Part shown: positions 15,840-23,461 of the stretch, in pieces
Layout of the letters: every line of letters starts with the position of its first letter
Position numbering within the stretch: the first letter of the stretch is position 1
Origin: Bradyrhizobium sp. OK095
GTDB taxonomy: Bacteria > Pseudomonadota > Alphaproteobacteria > Rhizobiales > Xanthobacteraceae
DNA length: 64,000 bases
Reading direction: 5' to 3'
Assembly (NCBI RefSeq): GCF_900109945.1
Contig: NZ_FOBX01000003.1
Coordinates: 372,001 to 436,000, forward strand
Notes under the pieces: generated by a model
Database searches by the model: none
What the model was told of the DNA's origin: nothing
Seen by the model: the letters and a program-made list of their open reading frames with translations, nothing else
Position numbers and translations under genes: made by a program

Positions 15840-17504
15840 ATGAGTGGGCAGGAGCGCAAGGTGAAGGGATCGGACCTGTTTGTCGCAGCGCTCGAGAATG
15901 AAGGCGTCGACCGCATTTTTGGCGTGCCCGGCGAGGAGAACCTCGATCTCGTCGAATCGCTGCGCACCTCCAAGATCGAGCTGATCCTGACTCGCCACGA
16001 GCAGGCCGCCGCCTTCATGGCCGCCACGCACGGGCGGTTGACCGGCAAGCCCGGTGTTTGTCTCTCCACGCTCGGCCCCGGCGCGCTCAACCTGTCCACT
16101 GGAGCTGCCTATGCCCATCTCGGCGCGATGCCGATGATCCTGATCACCGGCCAGAAGCCGATCATGAGCAGCCGGCAGGCACGTTTCCAGATCGTGGACG
16201 TGGTCGCGACCATGAAGCCGCTGACAAAACTGTCGCGGCAGATCATCAGCGCCTCCAGCATTCCGACTGTGGTGCGCGACGCCTTCCGCGTGGCGATGGA
16301 GGAGCGGCCGGGACCAGTGCATCTCGAGCTGCCCGAGGACATCGCGGGCGACGAGGTGCCTTACGCTCCCGTGATCCCGGTCCATCCGATCGAAATCCCC
16401 GTCGCCCATCGCGCCGCGCTTGATCGTGCGGCCGAGATGATTTTGGCTGCAAAGCGTCCATTGGTCATGATGGGGGCCGCAACCAGCCGGCCAAGCTCGA
16501 CCCACGGCATCGCAAGCTTCGTGCGGCGGACCGGCATTCCGTTTTTCACGACCCAGATGGGCAAGGGCACGGTGCCCGGCGGCACCAATCTCTACATGGG
16601 CACGGCGGCGCTGTCCGAGCGCGACTATGTCCATGACGCGATCGATGCCGCAGATCTGATCGTGGCGATCGGCCACGACCCGATCGAGAAGCCGCCCTTC
16701 ATCATGGGACCGTCAGGGCCGAAGGTCATTCACGTCAGCTACACCACGGCGAGCGTGGAGCTGGTCTATTTTCCCGATGCCGAGGTCGTCGGCGACGTCG
16801 GCCCGAGCCTGGAGCTGCTGGCCGATCGCCTTGAAGGCAAGCTGCCGCAGGCCGCGGCGCTCTTGCCGCTCAGGGAAGAGATTCTCAGTCATATTGCCGA
16901 CCGCGCCACCGAAGAGCGCTGGCCACCGACGCCGCAGCGGATCGTGCACGACATCCGCCAGGTGATCCCCGAGAACGGCATCGTCGCGCTCGACAACGGC
17001 ATGTACAAGATCTGGTTCGCGCGCAACTACCGCACCCGCGTTGCCAACACGTTGCTGCTCGACAATGCGCTGGCGACCATGGGCGCAGGGCTGCCGTCGG
17101 CGATGATGGCCGCGATGCTCTATCCCGATCGCCGCGTGCTCGCGGTTGCCGGCGACGGCGGCTTCATGATGAATAGCCAGGAGATGGAGACGGCCGTTCG
17201 CCTCAAGCTCAACCTCGTCGTGCTGGTGCTCGAGGACAACGCCTACGGCATGATCCGCTGGAAGCAGGCCGTCGATCATTTTGCCGACTATGGCATGACC
17301 TTTGGCAATCCGGATTTTGTGCTGTACGCAAAAGCCTATGGCGCCAAGGGCCATCGCATTGCGAGCATCGACAGTTTTGGCCCGACGCTGGATGCGGCCT
17401 TCAAGGAAGGTGGCGTGCATCTGGTCGTGATCCCGATCGACTATTCGGAGAATGTGCGCGTGCTGGTCGATGAGCTGCGGGCACACGAGAAGGCGAAGGC
17501 GTGA
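15840..17504 (+). CDS. Acetolactate synthase-like ThDP enzyme, large subunit
   Basis: 554 residues from ATG 15840 with GGAGG at ideal spacing; an upstream start at 15768 is less likely. The order is that of ThDP-dependent acetolactate synthases: N-terminal PYR domain with the catalytic Glu in TRHEQAAAFMA, a central FAD/nucleotide-like domain, and a C-terminal PP domain with GDGGFMMNSQEMET and the later NAYG segment for Mg-ThDP. No ilvN-type regulatory subunit gene is nearby, which suggests a catabolic (AlsS-type) or divergent member rather than the biosynthetic IlvB. The Lin0512 gene follows after a repeat. Confidence 0.85.
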   Translation: MSGQERKVKGSDLFVAALENEGVDRIFGVPGEENLDLVESLRTSKIELILTRHEQAAAFMAATHGRLTGKPGVCLSTLGPGALNLSTGAAYAHLGAMPMILITGQKPIMSSRQARFQIVDVVATMKPLTKLSRQIISASSIPTVVRDAFRVAMEERPGPVHLELPEDIAGDEVPYAPVIPVHPIEIPVAHRAALDRAAEMILAAKRPLVMMGAATSRPSSTHGIASFVRRTGIPFFTTQMGKGTVPGGTNLYMGTAALSERDYVHDAIDAADLIVAIGHDPIEKPPFIMGPSGPKVIHVSYTTASVELVYFPDAEVVGDVGPSLELLADRLEGKLPQAAALLPLREEILSHIADRATEERWPPTPQRIVHDIRQVIPENGIVALDNGMYKIWFARNYRTRVANTLLLDNALATMGAGLPSAMMAAMLYPDRRVLAVAGDGGFMMNSQEMETAVRLKLNLVVLVLEDNAYGMIRWKQAVDHFADYGMTFGNPDFVLYAKAYGAKGHRIASIDSFGPTLDAAFKEGGVHLVVIPIDYSENVRVLVDELRAHEKAKA

Positions 17505-17514
17505 GAACGAAGGT

Positions 17515-17654
17515 CTCGTGCCCCGGACGCAGCGCAGCGCCCCTTCGGCGGTGCGCTGCAGAGCCGGGGCCCATGCATCAGCAAATTCTGCGGCTTTCTG
17601 GGTCCCGGCTCTGCGCAGCAACGCTGAAGCGTTGCAGCGCGTCCGGGACACGAG
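17515..17654. repeat. Dispersed GC-rich palindromic repeat
   Basis: CTCGTGCCCCGGACGC at 17515 pairs with GCGTCCGGGACACGAG ending at 17654, with a single mismatch. Inside are further complementary pieces (GCAGAGCCGGG and CCCGGCTCTGC). The structure lies between the acetolactate-synthase and Lin0512 genes and matches a recalled Bradyrhizobium repeat type. Confidence 0.75.
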
Positions 17655-17722
17655 GGGAGCACTTGTCTCGCGATCCTCGATCACTCACACTCCCATCATC
17701 CAACCAACCACAGGAATATGAA

Positions 17723-18070
17723 ATGACTCGCGTTCGCTGTATCACCGAGATGGGCATGGGCGTCGACGTTCACGGCAGGGACGCCACCAAGGCGGCGAAG
17801 CGGGCGGTGTCGGATGCGATCAGGCATTCGAGCCTCGGCTTCTTCCGGATGATCGGCAAGACCGCGAACGACATGTTCGTCGACGTCACGATCGCGGTAC
17901 CCAATCCCGAAGCCGTCGACAAGGAGGCGGTGGCCAAGGAGCTTCCTTACGGCACCGTGACCGTCAACGCGGTCAAGGGCGGGCTGGAGATTCCCTCGGC
18001 GGCGGAACAGGCTAACGACCCTATCCTCATCGCTAACGCGGCCGTCATCGTCAGCTTCGAGAAGGACTAG
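17723..18070 (+). CDS. Lin0512 family protein
   Basis: 115 residues starting MTRVRCITEMGMGVDVHGRD with the RAVSDAIRHSSLGF pattern and PYGTVTVNAVKGGLEIP, which I recognise as the Lin0512 family, a small protein of unknown function. Its gene lies directly before a GNAT acetyltransferase, with a 4-bp gap, so the two are probably an operon with the acetolactate-synthase-like enzyme a possible but more distant member. Confidence 0.75.
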   Translation: MTRVRCITEMGMGVDVHGRDATKAAKRAVSDAIRHSSLGFFRMIGKTANDMFVDVTIAVPNPEAVDKEAVAKELPYGTVTVNAVKGGLEIPSAAEQANDPILIANAAVIVSFEKD

Positions 18071-18074
18071 GCCG

Positions 18075-18767
18075 GTGTCCGACAGCGATGAGCGGCTTCT
18101 GGATCGTCCGATCTGGAGCGCGCTGACGACGAGCCAGAAGCATCTGGCGGAGGGCGGGCCGCGCGCGATGCGCTATCCCGTGGACATGACTCCCTTTGCC
18201 GACATGGTCGATATGTCGGCGGCAAGCTTTGCCGCGCTCGGCGATCTCCTGCCGGATTCGCAGGTCGCCGCGCTGTTCACGCCGGAGCCGGTTATCGTTC
18301 CCGACGGCTTCAAGGTCGTACTGGCCGAGACCGGCGAGCAGATGATCGGCTCGCCGGCCGATAGTCCGCTTCGCGAGGTCGAGATCGTCACGCTCGGCAA
18401 GGCGGACGTTCCCGCGATGCTGGCGTTGACTGCGCTGACCAAGCCCGGGCCGTTCGCCGCGCGGACGCACGAGCTCGGAACATTCCTCGGCATCCGAGCC
18501 GGCGGCGAGCTGGTCGCGATGACCGGCGAGCGGATGAAGCCGGGCAATTTCACTGAGATGACGGCGGTCTGCGTGCATCCCGATCACCGCGGCCGCGGCT
18601 ACGCGCAGGCGCTGCTTTCGGCCGTCGCGCGCCAGATCGAGGCGCGCGGCGAGATTCCGTTCCTGCACGTGTTTTCCAGCAATGCGTCTGCCATCGCCCT
18701 CTATCAGCGGCAGGGCATGCGGATTCGCCGCCGCCTGCACGTCACGGCATTCATGAAGCAGGGATGA
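18075..18767 (+). CDS. GNAT family N-acetyltransferase
   Basis: 230 residues from GTG, 4 bp after the Lin0512 gene. The C-terminal half contains the GNAT acetyl-CoA site VHPDHRGRGYAQALLSAV, in a FR47-like setting (TAVCVHPDHRGRG, then FSSNASAIALYQRQGMRIR). The N-terminal half is a degenerate GNAT-like region. The acceptor is unknown; it may modify a small molecule. Its 3' end points toward the Ser-rich gene, which is on the other strand. Confidence 0.88.
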   Translation: MSDSDERLLDRPIWSALTTSQKHLAEGGPRAMRYPVDMTPFADMVDMSAASFAALGDLLPDSQVAALFTPEPVIVPDGFKVVLAETGEQMIGSPADSPLREVEIVTLGKADVPAMLALTALTKPGPFAARTHELGTFLGIRAGGELVAMTGERMKPGNFTEMTAVCVHPDHRGRGYAQALLSAVARQIEARGEIPFLHVFSSNASAIALYQRQGMRIRRRLHVTAFMKQG

Positions 18768-18795
18768 TGGCCCGGATTGCGCCGGGCCGCAGGCC

Positions 18796-19359
18796 TCAGG
18801 TCTTGTAATCGACGAGCAGCGAACTCGCCGAAGACGAGTTGGAGTTGCCGCTGGAGCTGTAGGAAGTCGACTGGCTGGTCGCGCTCTGAAGCATCGCGAT
18901 CAACTCCTTCATCAGCTCCGCGGTGGTGGTGGAAGACGAGCTCGAGGAGGAATCGGTCGAGGATGTTGAGTCCGTGCTGCTCGTGCTCGATGAGTCGCTG
19001 CTTCCATCCGGCGGCGGAGGCGGGCCACCGGCGCCATTTGTGCTATTGGAGAGGGTGTTGGAGAACACGTTCTTCAACTCGCTGGCCTGGTCGCTGGTCA
19101 GCTTGCCGCTCGACACCTCGCCCTGGATGAGGTCGTCGATCTTGGACTGCATCTCGTCCGACGAGGGTGGCGACGAGGAGCTGGAGCTCGAGCTCGACGC
19201 GCCGCTCTTCATCGCCGAATCGATGTCGTCGAGCGCGGAGGAGAGCGCGGATGCGTCGCTCGAGCTGATCGTGCCCGCCGAGACTTCCTTGGTGAGCTCG
19301 CTTTTGAGGCGGTCGAGCGGGGAGTAGGAGTTAGTGGTCGTTGCAGAGATCGAGGTCAT
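18796..19359 (-). CDS. Serine-rich protein with internal duplication
   Basis: 187 residues, more than a third Ser, without signal peptide or membrane segment. Two related segments are visible: LKSELTKEVSAGTISSSDAS (about residues 18-37) and DDLIQGEVSSGKLTSDQASE (about 75-94). Each has the pattern acidic helix, short GT/GK turn, S-S-D, helix, reminiscent of an EF-hand-like or coiled repeat. A Pro-rich stretch (GPPPPPDGSSDSS) joins the second repeat to a long Ser/Thr tail. I do not recognise a function; such proteins are often surface or secreted in rhizobia (inference). Confidence 0.7.
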   Translation of the reverse strand: MTSISATTTNSYSPLDRLKSELTKEVSAGTISSSDASALSSALDDIDSAMKSGASSSSSSSSSPPSSDEMQSKIDDLIQGEVSSGKLTSDQASELKNVFSNTLSNSTNGAGGPPPPPDGSSDSSSTSSTDSTSSTDSSSSSSSTTTAELMKELIAMLQSATSQSTSYSSSGNSNSSSASSLLVDYKT

Positions 19360-19605
19360 TGCTGGTCACCCCTGGTGAAAATGAAGATACGCAGAACATG
19401 CGGGTGAGGCTAAAGGTCGCGCGATTAATGAGGTCTTTCCGCAAAGGTTGCAGCGCTTTTCGTTGTGTTGCTCGCGCCCGGGACGAACACGCGGTGAAAC
19501 AAAAATGTGGGTTTTCCGACGCGTCCGGAGCCTCCTGCGAACGGGCTTCCCCGCAGCCGATTCGTCGCTATATCCATCTCAACCAACTCGGGGAGGGACC
19601 AATTC

Positions 19606-20790
19606 ATGGACGCCAGGGCAACCGATTTTTCCGCCGTGCGGACGGCGATGCAGCGCTATGTCGATGCGGAGATCATCCCCGGCGCGTCCTGGGCGGTGCT
19701 GCGCGGGCGTGAGGTGGTCGACCAGCAATGCGTCGGCTTCGCCGACCGCGAGGCCAAAACCGTACTCCAGCCCGATCACATTTTTCGTGCGTACTCCAAC
19801 ACCAAGATCTTCGTCACGTGCTCGATCATGCTGCTGGTCGAGGAGGGCCGCATCGGGCTAGATGACACGATCGAGAAATTCCTGCCGCAGCTTGGCAATC
19901 GCAAGGTGCTGAAACAAGGCGCGGCAAGCCTTGCCGATGTCGAGCCGGCGAACAGCCCGATCACGATCCGGCAGCTCCTGACCCACACCTCCGGCCTCAG
20001 CTACGGCATCTTCGATCCCGGCTCGGTGCTGTTCAAGGGCTACAACGCAGCCGGCGTGCTCAATCCGCTGACGCCGCTGACCGACATGATCGACAAGCTC
20101 GCCGATCTGCCGCTGTCCTATCATCCCGGCACAGGGTGGGAATATTCGGTGGCGACCGACGTGCTCGGACGCGTCGTGGAGGTCGTCTCGGGCAAGTCGC
20201 TCGATTCTTTCCTCAAGGCGCGCATCTTCGATGCGCTCGGCATGACTGATACCGGCTTCCACGTGCCGGAGGCGCAGCAGGGCAGGCTGGTTGCGCACTA
20301 CACCGGCGCCGATGTGCTCGATCCGATGAAGCCGGGCCTGACGCGCGCCGACAATCTGCCGTATCCGCAGGCCTATCGGCGGCCGTTCCCGCGGCTGTCG
20401 GGCGGCGGCGGCCTGGTCTCGACCTTGCCTGATATGCTCGCGCTGGTGCGCGCGCTGCTGCCGGGATCGGATGTGCTGCTGAAGCCCGAGACGTTGCGGC
20501 AGATGATGACGAACCAGCTGCCCGCGGGGCAGGCCATCCGCTTTGCCAATCTCGGCCCGATCCCCGGAAAGGGCTTTGGCCTCGGCGGTGCCGTCACCTT
20601 TGCGCCGATGCCGTTCGATCCGCCGAACTCAACCGGCGAATTCCAGTGGGGCGGGCTTGCCGGCACCCATTGGTGGATTTGCCCCGAGGCCAATACCGCC
20701 GGCGTGCTGATGGCCCAGCGCCACATGGGCTTCTGGAATCCGTTCTTCTTCGAGTTCAAGCGTCTGGCCTACCAGGCGGTCGGCGGCTGA
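19606..20790 (+). CDS. Beta-lactamase-fold serine hydrolase (class C-like esterase family)
   Basis: 394 residues from ATG 19606. SNTK (AYSNTKIF) is the catalytic SxxK motif, and YSV within WEYSVATDVLG is the second (YxN-like) motif. The layout THTSGLSYGIF and GMTDTGFHV is typical of the beta-lactamase/PBP-like family including EstB and D-aminopeptidases. No signal peptide, so probably cytoplasmic. It is likely an esterase or amidase; a role in antibiotic resistance is not supported by anything seen. Confidence 0.88.
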   Translation: MDARATDFSAVRTAMQRYVDAEIIPGASWAVLRGREVVDQQCVGFADREAKTVLQPDHIFRAYSNTKIFVTCSIMLLVEEGRIGLDDTIEKFLPQLGNRKVLKQGAASLADVEPANSPITIRQLLTHTSGLSYGIFDPGSVLFKGYNAAGVLNPLTPLTDMIDKLADLPLSYHPGTGWEYSVATDVLGRVVEVVSGKSLDSFLKARIFDALGMTDTGFHVPEAQQGRLVAHYTGADVLDPMKPGLTRADNLPYPQAYRRPFPRLSGGGGLVSTLPDMLALVRALLPGSDVLLKPETLRQMMTNQLPAGQAIRFANLGPIPGKGFGLGGAVTFAPMPFDPPNSTGEFQWGGLAGTHWWICPEANTAGVLMAQRHMGFWNPFFFEFKRLAYQAVGG

Positions 20791-20885
20791 TCGCGAAAAA
20801 AATGCCGGCCTCCGCGAATCCTTTCCGGCCGTCGCGTCCTCTTGTTGGTCGAGGCAGTCCGCCTCGGCTCGCGTCGGAGGATTTG

Positions 20886-21095
20886 ATGGCATTCTATCGG
20901 AAGAATATCGGCGGCCTGCATCAGGCGGTGCGGGTCGCCGCAGGGATTGCGGTGGCGATTGCCGCGTTCGTGTATCTCACCGGCGCGGCGGCGTGGTTGG
21001 TGGCGCTCGGCGGCGGTGGCTTCGCGCTGACGGGGCTCGTCGGCTACTGCCCGATGTGCGCGATGGCCGGGATCGGACGAGGGGGAGTGTCGTGA
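20886..21095 (+). CDS. DUF2892-type small membrane protein
   Basis: 69 residues: MAFYRKNIGGLHQAVRVAAG, two hydrophobic segments, and YCPMCAMAG at the C-terminus. This is the two-helix YgaP-like DUF2892 module. It overlaps the sigma-factor gene by GTGA and so heads a three-gene operon with the ECF sigma factor and the AhpD-like protein. Confidence 0.8.
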   Translation: MAFYRKNIGGLHQAVRVAAGIAVAIAAFVYLTGAAAWLVALGGGGFALTGLVGYCPMCAMAGIGRGGVS

Positions 21096-21613
21096 GTGCG
21101 GTTGCGATCTCGCCCAACCTGTTCGAGGCGGCGCGGCTCGGCGATCCCCAGGCGATCGCGTCCCTGCTGGAGACGGCGCAGCCTGACATTCGTCGTTATG
21201 CACGCGCGACCTGCCGCAGTTCGGCGGATGCCGAGGATGCCGCGCAAGAGGCGCTGTGGATCCTGTTCCGCCATGTTGGCAGCATCCGCTCGATGCTGGC
21301 GCTCTCGGCCTGGCTGTTCAGCGTGGTCCGTCGTGAATGCCTGCGGCTCGCGCGCAGGGCCGGCCTTGCGCCGGCGATCAACGAAGGGGAGGCGGAGGCG
21401 CTGCTGCTGTCGCGCCCGGAAGTCGAACTGCGGCTCGACGTGGCCGCGGCGTTCGAGGCGCTGCCGACGCACTATCGCGATGTCGCGCTGATGCGGGACG
21501 TCAAGGAAATGACCATCGAGGAAATCTCTGCTGCACTCGGTGCGTCGAGGCAGACCGTCAAGGCACGCCTGCACCGCGCCCGCGCCCTGATGCGCGAATA
21601 TCTGACGAGGTGA
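21092..21613 (+). CDS. ECF-type RNA polymerase sigma factor
   Basis: 173 residues from GTG 21092, overlapping the upstream gene. Sigma-2 region (YARATCRSSADAEDAAQEALW) and sigma-4 region (TIEEISAALGASRQTVKARLHR) are complete, and nothing extends beyond sigma-4. No anti-sigma gene is adjacent, although the DUF2892 membrane protein upstream and the AhpD-like protein downstream flank it. Association of sigma factors with carboxymuconolactone-decarboxylase-like proteins is known for ECF41-type sigmas, but those carry a C-terminal SnoaL-like extension missing here. Confidence 0.9.
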   Translation: MSAVAISPNLFEAARLGDPQAIASLLETAQPDIRRYARATCRSSADAEDAAQEALWILFRHVGSIRSMLALSAWLFSVVRRECLRLARRAGLAPAINEGEAEALLLSRPEVELRLDVAAAFEALPTHYRDVALMRDVKEMTIEEISAALGASRQTVKARLHRARALMREYLTR

Positions 21614-21616
21614 GCC

Positions 21617-21964
21617 ATGACTGATTATCAAACCCCCGACGATCTGAAATCGATTCCGGCCTTCGTGGCACTGGCTCCGGTCGAGGCCAAAGCGTTCATC
21701 GCGTTCAATCATGCCGTCGAGCGCAAGGACGGATTGATCCCACCGAAATATCGCGAGCTGATTTCGCTCGCGGTCGCGCTCACCACGCAATGCGCCTATT
21801 GCCTCGACGTCCATACGGCGCAAGCGGCCAAGGCCGGCGCGACGCGCGAGGAGGTGGCCGAGGCAGCGCTGATTGCGGCAGCCGTGCGCGCCGGCGGCAC
21901 ACTTGGCCATGCGCTGCTGGCGCAGCGTTTGTTCGAGAAAAATCAAGGTGATGGTGAAACATAG
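21617..21964 (+). CDS. Carboxymuconolactone decarboxylase / AhpD-like protein
   Basis: 115 residues, with CAYCLDVH giving the CxxCxxxH redox motif of AhpD-like proteins. It lies 3 bp downstream of the sigma factor and is thus its probable operon partner and target. It is a short AhpD-type with the YRELISLAVALTTQ helix before the motif. Probably an antioxidant or thiol-redox protein. It is not the same subtype as the 183-residue protein at 12391. Confidence 0.88.
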   Translation: MTDYQTPDDLKSIPAFVALAPVEAKAFIAFNHAVERKDGLIPPKYRELISLAVALTTQCAYCLDVHTAQAAKAGATREEVAEAALIAAAVRAGGTLGHALLAQRLFEKNQGDGET

Positions 21965-21972
21965 ATGATGCA

Positions 21973-21995
21973 GGCGGGAGGCATCGCCTCCCGCC
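21973..21995. terminator. Bidirectional intrinsic terminator-like hairpin
   Basis: GGCGGGAGGC, loop ATC, GCCTCCCGCC: a perfect 10-bp stem between the two convergent genes (the AhpD-like gene and rtcB). The T-run is weak on either strand, so it is a hairpin terminator of moderate quality. Confidence 0.65.
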
Positions 21996-22006
21996 CACTG
22001 TTTGCG

Positions 22007-23347
22007 TCAATCCTTCCACGGATCGAACTCGCCTTCGCCCGCCATGGCGACGGCGAACGGCCGCAGCGTGTGCAGCACCCGCACGGTGCCGGCGTGCTGC
22101 GCTAGCACGTCGGGCAAGCGGCGATAGGCCATCGGGCTCTCGTCGAGGTCGGCACCGATCAAGGTGACGCCACGCTCGTTGAGCCAGCGGTCCATCTCCG
22201 GGCGCGAGAAGCGCCGCTTCGCTTCCTTGCGTCCGAACATGCGGCCGGCGCCGTGCACGGTCGAGTAGAGCGAGGCCCTGGCTTCCGGACTGTCGACGCC
22301 TTCGAGGATGACGGCGTCGTCGCCCATCGAGCCGCCGACGAATCCCTTCTGGCCGGGAAACGCCGGCGTCGCGCCCTTGCGTACCACCCACAGATCACGC
22401 CCGTCGTGGGTCTCACGCCAGGCATAGTTGTGGTGGTTGTGCACGCTCTCGGTGACGCTGCCGCCGATGATCTGGCGGACGCGATCGACGACCCATTCGC
22501 GGCCCGCATAGGCGTAGCGCCCGGCGAGCTGCATCGCCGCGATGTAGCGGCGGCCGAGCTCGGACTCCTCGTCAACCACGGCGGGCGGGACGTGCATGCC
22601 GTCCTTGCCGCCGGCGGCCTTGAGGTAACGCGTCGCGGAAGTATGCCCGAGACCGCGGCTTCCGAAGTGGACACCGATCCAGACAAAGCCGTCCTCGTCG
22701 CGCATGAGGTCGACATAGTGGTTGCCCGATCCGACCGTGCCGAGCTGGCTCACCGCTTTCTGGCGGTAGGCCTCCATGTCGCTCTCGCGCCAGGCATCGC
22801 CGTCGTCGAACAGATCGTGCTCGGCCCGTTCGACGTTGGCGCGGCCGACACCGAACGAGATCACCTTGGCGACGTCGCGGATGATCGTGGGCACGCGGCC
22901 TGCGATGTCGTCGAAGCGCGTGTCGAGCTTCGCAGCCATGTTGCCGCAACCGATGTCGAAGCCGACGCCGGAGATGCTGATCTGCTTCTCATATGCGATG
23001 ACCCCGCCGACCGGCTGGGCGTAACCGAGATGGCCGTCGGCGCAAATCACGCCGGACACGACATTGCCGACCGCCATGCAGTTGCGCATCTGCGCCACGG
23101 TCGAATCCTCGTGCGGGCCGAAGATTTTCAGCGGTGCATTCTGGAACCGGGCGGCCTGCGGACGCAAATTCGCGATCTCGCTCGCGGTGGCGTTGGCCTC
23201 GCGGGCGAGGTGCTCCTTGCGTGCAGCGTCCCGGTACGAGCACCAGGCCGGCTGGCCGCGTCCTTCGCCGACGCGCGAGTCGGGATCGACGCCGGCGGCG
23301 AGGCAGAGTTCGCGGGCGCGTTCCATGTAGGGATCGGATCGTCGCAT
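22007..23347 (-). CDS. rtcB: RtcB-type RNA ligase
   Basis: 446 residues from ATG 23345-23347; a longer frame begins further upstream but without family support. RtcB joins RNA 3'-phosphate or 2',3'-cyclic phosphate ends to 5'-OH ends using GTP and manganese. Visible motifs are GVGFDIGCG (127-135, with the metal-binding Cys134), GSGNHYVD (about 206-213), HNHHNY (303-308), GSMGD (339-343) and HGAGR (365-369), where the His is the residue guanylylated in the family. All key positions are present. It is the distal gene of the TROVE locus; the gap of 114 bp contains a GC-rich hairpin. No rtcA or rtcR gene is visible. Confidence 0.95.
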   Translation of the reverse strand: MRRSDPYMERARELCLAAGVDPDSRVGEGRGQPAWCSYRDAARKEHLAREANATASEIANLRPQAARFQNAPLKIFGPHEDSTVAQMRNCMAVGNVVSGVICADGHLGYAQPVGGVIAYEKQISISGVGFDIGCGNMAAKLDTRFDDIAGRVPTIIRDVAKVISFGVGRANVERAEHDLFDDGDAWRESDMEAYRQKAVSQLGTVGSGNHYVDLMRDEDGFVWIGVHFGSRGLGHTSATRYLKAAGGKDGMHVPPAVVDEESELGRRYIAAMQLAGRYAYAGREWVVDRVRQIIGGSVTESVHNHHNYAWRETHDGRDLWVVRKGATPAFPGQKGFVGGSMGDDAVILEGVDSPEARASLYSTVHGAGRMFGRKEAKRRFSRPEMDRWLNERGVTLIGADLDESPMAYRRLPDVLAQHAGTVRVLHTLRPFAVAMAGEGEFDPWKD

Positions 23348-23420
23348 GGTCGTGTGTCCTGCATTGCATCCCACGCCTACCATAAAAGAAGCGTGCGGAT
23401 CATTTCAGAGGTTTCGAGAG

Positions 23421-23445
23421 CCCCGGGCGCGTCTTGCGTCCGGGG
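23421..23445. other. GC-rich hairpin between TROVE gene and rtcB
   Basis: CCCCGGGCGC and GCGTCCGGGG pair with one mismatch around a short loop. On the minus strand it follows the TROVE gene stop by about 16 bp. It could attenuate or stabilise the transcript before rtcB; no T-run follows. Confidence 0.45.
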
Positions 23446-23461
23446 CCGTTGTCGTTGCGCA

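Noticed and set aside
19606..20790. True class C beta-lactamase
   Set aside because: SxxK and a YS-type motif exist, but there is no signal peptide, no ampR-type neighbour and the third KTG-type motif was not seen. The esterase/peptidase-like family is more likely.
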